From Trichoplax sp. H2 (lineage: Eukaryota > Placozoa > Uniplacotomia > Trichoplacea): a stretch of 64,000 nt of DNA. A program made the translations under genes and the position numbers. The DNA lies in the NCBI GenBank assembly GCA_003344405.1, contig NOWV01000014.1, forward strand, positions 885,111 through 949,110, in the 5' to 3' direction. Below the pieces are notes generated by a model. That model was not told the DNA's origin. It did no database searches and saw only the letters and a program-made list of their open reading frames with translations. Positions 62,101 through 64,000 of the stretch are shown piece after piece (positions within the stretch are counted from its first letter, which is position 1; the number at the start of each line of letters is the position of its first letter).

Positions 62101-63851
62101 AACAGAATATTCTTATTCTGTTGTCCCGGTTAGAGGTAGTAATCAATTTACAAATATTCGCTTCTATATGAGAATAAACAGCGGATAATTAATTGATATT
62201 GTAACCCAAAGATAATTCGTCCAAAATCTTTATCGAGCTTTAATATTTAAACGTAATATAATTCTAATAGGTATAGGGTATTAAATATAAATACTTTAGA
62301 GAGCATAGTAGAGCTCGTGCATTATTTAATATATGCGTACTTAATCTAATGACCCTATAATAGTCTAAAAGATATTTTATATTATTTCTGATGCTATGTC
62401 AATGACATAAGCAGATCATTAATCAGTTCCTTTTAATTGATTTCTTCTATTCTTAATTGTAATTCCGCTGAAAGAAATTTGGATAGCAACAAAATAGATA
62501 ATTTGACTGGAATATTTGTAGAAAGACTTTCAAATTTAACTGAACTGTAAGATATTAATCTTTGGCGTACATTTGCTTACGTGTTCTCAACTTTAATTCG
62601 TCATATTGAAAACTGTATCAAATATGGAGCGAATTTTGGTTTCAAATAAAGTTGAATAAGATAGACTTTACAGTTGACTGCATATTATTCAACCTGTAGT
62701 TTGAATTAACATTTATTCAGATCAATGCAGCATAACTTGATCGGATCATTAGAAGGGAATTCATTAAGAAATTTAATTTCCATGACGCACTTGTAAGTGT
62801 TTGCTTTGAAATTCAGTAGGCTTAATCAGTCGAATTTGATGAGTTTGAGAAGTCATTTCGTAAATGCATAGAGAATTTGTACTAAAACCATCGTAGTCTG
62901 AGCTTCAGTACAATTGGAATAATTTTATCATTAACTTTTTGATTTAATTTTCAGGAATTTTTACGGAAATAAGTTGTCTTCAATTAGTAATCTAATGTAT
63001 TGGAATTTTGTGAGATTGTATGCTGGGAAGAATATTTTTGTGTTCAATATTTTATTAGTATTTTAATAATCATATATCATTTAAAACTCATAAAACAATT
63101 TTAAAAGTTGATATAAGGAACCACTAGCCATGTAGTATCAACAACCGAGCCAAATAGATTGAGAAAAATGATTAATTGATAATTTGATTAATTATTAGAT
63201 CTGTCGGAAATAATAAGCTAAATACTTTATCATGTTCTGAACTACCCTACAACACCTACGAATTGTAAGCTTTTTCCGTAAATTTAAATTTTGTAGCCTA
63301 AAATTCCGTTAGCCGGCTTTTTCCTTAAGCTTGAATCAGTATTGTTGCGAATAATTTTACTACTTCATTGCAGAGATCTGAGCAAGAATAATATATCTAA
63401 GATTGACTCAAATTGTAAACATATCTTAGGCCAAATTGCTATACTGTAAGCATTGAACATTTTATGTTGTTCAATTTTTTTGAGATAAACGCGAGCGAAT
63501 AAACTGCGAGCATAATGACCGTTATATTTTAATTTCAGGGATCTTAGCTGTAATCAATTAGTAAGCAATGGCATTAACATTCAGAAAGATATATTGGAAA
63601 AACTACATTTTGTAGTGTCATTGTAGGTTGCATTTCGAGTTATTAGAATTAATTCAAAATAGTTAGAATTCCTTTCTTATAAGACATCATTTATATAAAT
63701 AGGTTCCTAGCAAGCTATAAGATGCTATTTTTAAATTTTGAGCTACAAATTTAACTTGCATTTTAATTTGATTATTCCAATTCAGGAAATTAGCAGGTAA
63801 CAACATCGCAGAGCTACAAAATCCAATTAGACATTTCAATTTGTTGAATCT
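50053..63851 (+). CDS. Giant leucine-rich-repeat protein, one LRR per exon (partial at both ends)
   Basis: Forty exons: an N-terminal cap then 39 LRR exons, all beginning with one base and ending with two (phase 2), giving a continuous frame of about 970 residues. The repeat consensus is xLxxNxIxxIxxxTFxxLxxLxxL (24 residues). One 72-base phase-2 exon per repeat is the known layout of LGR-type receptors (leucine-rich GPCRs) and some other LRR surface proteins, so a hormone- or pattern-recognition ectodomain is plausible. No signal peptide, C-cap, transmembrane segment or seven-helix domain is visible; the gene runs off the right edge and its first exon was not found. Weak GTTTGT donors at 57760 and 59454 leave some doubt about continuity. 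Confidence 0.82.
51288..57356 (+). CDS. LRR gene: 19 regular 72-base LRR exons
   Basis: Exon starts: 51288, 51479, 51719, 53067, 53218, 53781, 53962, 54309, 54509, 54778, 54979, 55278, 55616, 55818, 56005, 56694, 56912, 57099 and 57285, each exactly 72 bases. Examples: LSSNGLETIQPNTF (51479), LHGNKLEDINNQTL (54509), LNDNNLKHISNATF (56005). Many have Cys right after the TF/SF position (TFCR, SFNC, TFAC), a family-specific touch. Introns run from about 80 to 1,280 bases; the largest, 51791-53066, shows no further LRR. Confidence 0.87.
57460..59453 (+). CDS. LRR gene: irregular LRR exons 20-28
   Basis: Exons 57460-57525 (66), 57688-57759 (72), 57866-57937 (72), 58406-58477 (72), 58568-58633 (66), 58873-58935 (63), 59171-59242 (72) and 59373-59453 (81), preceded by 57285. 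Repeat lengths vary from 21 to 27 residues but phase is kept. Examples: LDENIVTSIENNAF and LSSNHMDDLTRFQF. Exons ending at 57759 and 59453 use GTTTGT. If the second were not spliced, the frame would continue to TGA at 59569-59571 through a short Cys-containing tail, giving an alternative end. Confidence 0.75.
60028..60210 (+). pseudogene. Relic LRR exon interrupted by a fold-back insertion
   Basis: After a TTTTAG acceptor near 60027 the sequence reads in the usual phase into NNKLDCDFLLSLEGLPTLN, an LRR. Where the donor should follow, at about 60114, AACCCTATCT starts a small element whose inverse AGATAGGGTT ends at 60210. No donor remains, so the exon cannot be used as its siblings are. It also carries extra residues before the LRR core. 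Confidence 0.55.
60114..60210. mobile_element. Small fold-back (MITE-like) element, 97 bases
   Basis: Outer inverted repeats AACCCTATCT (60114-60123) and AGATAGGGTT (60201-60210) enclose a second perfect hairpin, TTGGAATACCA (60127-60137) and TGGTATTCCAA (60144-60154). Non-autonomous fold-back elements have this layout. No clear target-site duplication is seen, so the mobile-element call is tentative. It sits at the end of a relic LRR exon. Confidence 0.5.
60616..63851 (+). CDS. LRR gene: LRR exons 29-40 to the right edge
   Basis: Exons 60616-60687, 60846-60911, 61287-61358, 61654-61722, 61836-61904, 62475-62546, 62721-62792, 62955-63017, 63199-63264, 63374-63445, 63539-63622 and 63786-63851. 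Examples: LSENLLQLIHARTF, LDSNKIDNLTGIF, LSKNNISKID. Lengths vary from 63 to 84 bases and phase 2 is conserved throughout. They could belong to the same gene as the exons to the left or, if 59571 is a true stop, to a second LRR gene. The array is still running at the window edge. Confidence 0.78.
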
Positions 63852-64000
63852 GTAAGTAAGATTATGCTGAAAATGCAGGTACATCCAATATCTCAGTGAT
63901 AATAAAGGATTTTCAAGAACCTGTATTAGTAATTTAAAAATCTTACACTAAAAAAGGGAATATCTGAAATCATGATTACTGAACATCTTTCATAGCACCT

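Overview
The window looks like nuclear DNA of an early-branching animal. The genes are metazoan (EGF, SRCR and Ig ectodomains, an Artemis nuclease, LRR exons), introns are mostly 150-500 bases with GTAAGT-type donors, and base composition is strongly AT-rich. A placozoan fits best to my eye; a sponge or cnidarian is not excluded. This is inference, because no species marker was identified.

Bases 1-40165 (minus strand) hold two tandem genes for giant cell-surface proteins. Gene A (40165 to 9914) was assembled by eye as 64 exons that stay in frame over 10,995 coding bases (3,664 residues). It encodes a signal peptide split over two tiny exons, seven EGF domains, an array of 13 SRCR domains interleaved with more EGFs, then eight Ig domains each followed by an EGF (31 EGFs in all), one transmembrane helix, and a short tail with an NPxY motif and an acidic C-terminus. 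Gene B (6060 to beyond base 1) is a paralogue. Its first eleven exons (about 533 residues, cut by the left edge) repeat gene A's start almost exon for exon, minus one EGF. Between them lie 3.9 kb without a recognisable gene, containing two 401-base repeat copies and a 20-N gap.

Bases 40166-43968 separate gene A from a plus-strand gene and include a roughly 41-base minisatellite (about 14 units) and a GTAC-rich palindromic tract. Bases 43969-45294 are a single-exon Artemis (DCLRE1C)-type nuclease with all catalytic motifs but a short C-terminal tail.

From 50053 to the right edge the plus strand carries one long leucine-rich-repeat gene: an N-terminal cysteine cap exon, then 39 small exons, each one LRR with phase-2 introns. 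The first 19 are exactly 72 bases and later ones vary from 63 to 84. Its start exon and its C-terminus were not found; the latter probably lies outside the window. A relic LRR exon apparently broken by a small fold-back element lies in its largest late intron.

Together the window is a cluster of large repeat-built recognition-type proteins (SRCR/EGF/Ig and LRR) around one DNA-repair gene. A role in adhesion, pattern recognition or self/non-self recognition is a hypothesis from domain content only.
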